Assembly: GCF_900104335.1 (NCBI RefSeq)
Contig: NZ_FMXT01000001.1
Coordinates: 682,001 to 746,000, forward strand
Reading direction: 5' to 3'
From: Pseudobutyrivibrio sp. YE44
GTDB lineage: Bacteria > Bacillota > Clostridia > Lachnospirales > Lachnospiraceae
Length of the DNA stretch: 64,000 bases
Shown here: positions 61,934 to 64,000 of the stretch, one piece after another
Position numbering within the stretch: the first letter of the stretch is position 1
How the letters are laid out: every line of letters begins with the position of its first letter
The notes under the pieces: generated by a model
The model's database searches: none
What the model saw: the letters and a program-made list of their open reading frames with translations, nothing else
Told to the model about the DNA's origin: nothing
Translations under genes and position numbers: made by a program

Positions 61934-62007
61934 GGCGAGATAGCTCAGTTGGCTAGAGCACACGGTTCATACCCGTGGTGTCGAGGGTTCGAATCCCCCT
62001 CTCGCTA
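61934..62007 (+). tRNA. tRNA-Met (anticodon CAT), probably elongator
   Basis: 74-base cloverleaf: acceptor ggcgaga with tctcgct (first pair G-T), D-arm gctcagttggctagagc, anticodon stem cacgg/ccgtg around ttcatac (CAT), T-arm gaggg-ttcgaat-ccccc, discriminator A. The paired start and lack of three G-C pairs before the loop favour elongator over initiator; a lysidine-modified Ile tRNA is a less likely alternative. Its last 19 bases recur inverted at 62051-62069. Confidence 0.93.
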
Positions 62008-62069
62008 CTAAAAATAAAAGCTAGACCATTTGGTCTAGCTTTTATTTTTGTAGTGAGAGGGGGATTCGA
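61989..62069. repeat. Large palindrome made of the tRNA-Met 3' end, a terminator and an inverted copy
   Basis: 81-base imperfect palindrome with arms of about 38 bases and a 4-base loop. The last 19 bases of tRNA-Met (61989-62007) recur in inverted orientation at 62051-62069 with a single difference (c to t). Between them is the 17-bp terminator stem. One extra T lies in the left arm. The right arm directly follows the stop of the - strand gene at 62070. Confidence 0.88.
62011..62049. terminator. Bidirectional terminator of the tRNA unit and the 62070 gene
   Basis: 17-bp stem 62011-62027 with 62032-62048, loop attt, T-runs on both strands. It serves tRNA-Met on the + strand and the lipoprotein gene on the - strand. 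Confidence 0.88.
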
Positions 62070-63284
62070 TTAAAACACCCTCCCCGCATCATTGGATAAA
62101 TATGGAAAATGATAGCAAAAGTCAACATATATTCCAAAGATTTCCAAAATCTGCTTATGGTTCAGAGCATTTTTTTCATTTAAATTTGTAAAAACTTGCT
62201 CTCCATTCTTAAGATAATAACTACTGTACCCATCACCATCATTCCAAAAATCATATGAAAACTCATATACATCACCAGTATTAGATAGGTATGTAAAGTG
62301 TTCTGGCGTGCCACTTATTTCAAATCCTTCAGCTAAAAGCAACTGGTATAAACCACCATATGTTATTCGATGGATGTCATGTTCTGGCTCGTAAGCTAAA
62401 CACTCTCCACAAAATCTTGTCACCTCTCCATCAGCTGCATAAACTTTTTTCTTTTCATCAGGATTTAATGCTTTATCTAAATCCTTTACAACATATACCC
62501 ATAGCAATTCATTATTTTCGACTGTAAAATCGATATCTGATGTTGTCATTTCTGATAAAACAGAATCCTCTTGGTATACATATCCAAATGTAAAATATTT
62601 AAGTTTAACTTGCTCTATAAGTTCATCCATACTCTGGATTTGTTTGCAGTTGCAATATTCTAGATAATCGTCAAAATAATCGGCATTCATCTCTTGACCA
62701 ATATATCCGTAAAAGTCACCTAACGAATAGTCTAATGGAGGATAATACATTTTATCCCAACTAGCATCATGAGGAGTAGACAATCTATATCTAAACATTA
62801 TTCGAGAATCTCCTTTTTCACGAATCTTCTTGGAGATTTTCCAAAACTCCTTACATCTTGCATACAATTCTTCTTTATTTGTATAGTTAATCTCAAAATA
62901 ATAATGACTTAAATGAATCTTATCTCTTTTAATAGACTCATCATAAACAATATAATCTGGAAAATCCTTTGCTAACCTCTGGACATACTTTGCTTCATAA
63001 TCATCGCTTATTACTCTATTAATTTCTGGAATAATATCGCCGCTCCCTTGGAGTGTTGAATATACATAAAAACTAAAGTCTTCATCCTCGTCATATACTT
63101 CCCAAGAAGATCCATTCTCCGTGCTTTCAGGAACCCTTGATATTTTATAGTTTTCTAGACCTAATTTTTTTTCTACATGATTAATTGCCTCCCTGCGTGT
63201 TGCTGAGCCAGACAAGCATCCTGTTGTAACACTCGCCATAAAACAAATAAAACAAATTAAAACAATTTTTCTAATATTTTTCAT
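62070..63284 (-). CDS. Lipoprotein of 404 aa, unknown function
   Basis: Lipoprotein signal peptide with lipobox VTTGC (Cys23). The mature part is acidic and aromatic-rich with no recognised domain; segments such as NHVEKKLGLENYKISRVPES and DFWNDGDGYSSYYLKNGEQ suggest an alpha/beta surface protein. It overlaps the upstream gene by 14 bases and has an AAAGGG site, so both are one operon. Relatives may exist in Butyrivibrio but I cannot place it. Confidence 0.75.
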   Translation of the reverse strand: MKNIRKIVLICFICFMASVTTGCLSGSATRREAINHVEKKLGLENYKISRVPESTENGSSWEVYDEDEDFSFYVYSTLQGSGDIIPEINRVISDDYEAKYVQRLAKDFPDYIVYDESIKRDKIHLSHYYFEINYTNKEELYARCKEFWKISKKIREKGDSRIMFRYRLSTPHDASWDKMYYPPLDYSLGDFYGYIGQEMNADYFDDYLEYCNCKQIQSMDELIEQVKLKYFTFGYVYQEDSVLSEMTTSDIDFTVENNELLWVYVVKDLDKALNPDEKKKVYAADGEVTRFCGECLAYEPEHDIHRITYGGLYQLLLAEGFEISGTPEHFTYLSNTGDVYEFSYDFWNDGDGYSSYYLKNGEQVFTNLNEKNALNHKQILEIFGIYVDFCYHFPYLSNDAGRVF

Positions 63285-63978
63285 CCCTTTGTCCTAACTT
63301 AATCTGGTTCTTCAAATCCCTACCTAGAGATTCCTCTACCTTCTCCATTTCCTTTTCTATATACCTACTGACAAATCCTTCCTTATAGTAGGATTCATCC
63401 ACTTTCCTCTCCCGCTCATCTTTTTTAGTCTGAAAGTTCTCCTTTTCCTCCAAACTCTCTGTCAAAACTTTTACAAGCTCCTCTTTATCGTCAAGATCAT
63501 GTTCCTTCTTCAAATGACTGTATAATCTTCCATCATGTATAGCCTTATCCGCTTCTAGCTGTTCAGTAAGTCTGTTGTATTCTCGTTCCTTTGCTTCCCT
63601 GTCTTGAATATACTTATTAAGTAAATCAGCTCTTTCAAAACCAAAACTTTCAATATTATCATAGCTTCCAGACGCAAAGTTTTGAACTTCACTGTCAAAC
63701 CATTGCTGGTCCTTCTTTGATACAGACTCACCCTCAGCTAATTTTCCAAGGATTTCATCCATTCTAAAAACATAATCCCTATAAGCCTCTGAATCCTTAT
63801 TTAAATTATTATTTGGAACATTTTTAGACTTTTCTGCACCTTCTCTAGATAACGAAACAGAATATGCCTCCTGATTATTCTTTTTTGCATGAATTGGTGA
63901 ATTGTCACCATCAGCACCAGTTCTTGATGATATCACAGTTTTATTATTTAAATTTAGATGTGTTGCATTTATATCCAT
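63271..63978 (-). CDS. Coiled-coil protein, unknown function
   Basis: 235 residues, highly charged; no signal peptide or membrane helix. An N-terminal unstructured part (about 1-60, with IHAKKNNQEAYSVSLSREGAE) precedes long helices (about 60-230, e.g. YIQDREAKEREYNRLTEQLE). The opening resembles small flagellar or secretion-linked proteins with an unfolded N-terminus, but no motif supports that. Starts at 63978 with AAAGGAG, 22 bases from the window edge. Confidence 0.7.
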   Translation of the reverse strand: MDINATHLNLNNKTVISSRTGADGDNSPIHAKKNNQEAYSVSLSREGAEKSKNVPNNNLNKDSEAYRDYVFRMDEILGKLAEGESVSKKDQQWFDSEVQNFASGSYDNIESFGFERADLLNKYIQDREAKEREYNRLTEQLEADKAIHDGRLYSHLKKEHDLDDKEELVKVLTESLEEKENFQTKKDERERKVDESYYKEGFVSRYIEKEMEKVEESLGRDLKNQIKLGQRDEKY

Positions 63979-64000
63979 TTTATTTCTCCTTTAAAAAAAA

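Noticed and set aside
61934-62007. tRNA-Ile (CAT, lysidine type) in place of tRNA-Met.
   Set aside because: Acceptor and anticodon stems resemble clostridial elongator tRNA-Met; the Ile form usually begins gga with a different anticodon stem. Not fully excluded.
1-64000. CRISPR array, prophage or transposon.
   Set aside because: No regularly spaced direct repeats, cas-like genes, integrases, transposases or phage structural genes were seen.

Overview
The window reads as a chromosomal segment of a low-GC Gram-positive anaerobe of the family Lachnospiraceae, most like the Butyrivibrio/Pseudobutyrivibrio group. The reasons are the Firmicutes gene order asp23-nusB-xseA-xseB-ispA-dxs-tlyA-nadK-argR-recN, strong GGAGG-type ribosome binding sites, lipoprotein signal peptides on the solute-binding proteins, DUF5688/DUF4173-type clostridial proteins and xylan-degrading enzymes. 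Genus assignment is inference. No phage, CRISPR array, transposase or rRNA operon is visible.

Layout. 1-1.8 kb: end of a polyamine ABC transporter (potC-potD, + strand). 2-11.7 kb: the housekeeping cluster, read on the - strand from asp23 to recN (isoprenoid start, exonuclease VII, NAD kinase, ArgR, RecN). 11.8-15.2 kb: surE, a short-chain dehydrogenase and a cytosolic sensor-GGDEF protein. 15.3-18.1 kb: the methionine importer metN-metI-metQ, preceded by a promoter, a 39-residue methionine-rich leader ORF and an attenuator-like terminator. 18.2-21.35 kb: mnmA, folC and folT, the last behind a tetrahydrofolate riboswitch. 21.4-29.7 kb: a secreted 5'-nucleotidase, a secreted multidomain GH10 xylanase with a very acidic linker, and a cytoplasmic GH115 alpha-glucuronidase. 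These two glycosidases fit glucuronoxylan use: extracellular cutting, then intracellular removal of glucuronate side chains.

29.8-39.9 kb is regulatory and accessory: a flavoprotein-TetR pair with a palindromic operator, a methyltransferase, small membrane proteins with XRE regulators, a TraX-response regulator-kinase set in which the kinase lacks its ATPase domain, an ECF sigma/anti-sigma pair, and DUF2975-XRE-DUF4173. 40-50.7 kb: xth, a MacB-like export system with two adaptors, an HD protein, a PilZ protein, folD-fchA and a PfkB kinase. 50.8-56.3 kb: a CobW-like GTPase, two tandem LeuD-LeuC isomerase pairs and YgjV. 56.4-64 kb: alr, an amino-acid ABC transporter whose binding protein is fused to the permease and appears circularly permuted, a double-receiver protein, an sce7726-like protein, tRNA-Val and tRNA-Met genes, and two unrecognised genes running to the window edge.

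The most notable signals are (1) the Met-rich leader peptide and mutually exclusive hairpins before metNIQ; (2) four copies of an 88-100 nt structured palindromic element with compensatory stem changes, three of them between convergent genes; (3) a palindromic inverted copy of the tRNA-Met 3' end; (4) a promoter lying across a perfect 20-bp inverted repeat; and (5) the permuted binding protein-permease fusion. All function calls come from reading the sequence; no database search was run.
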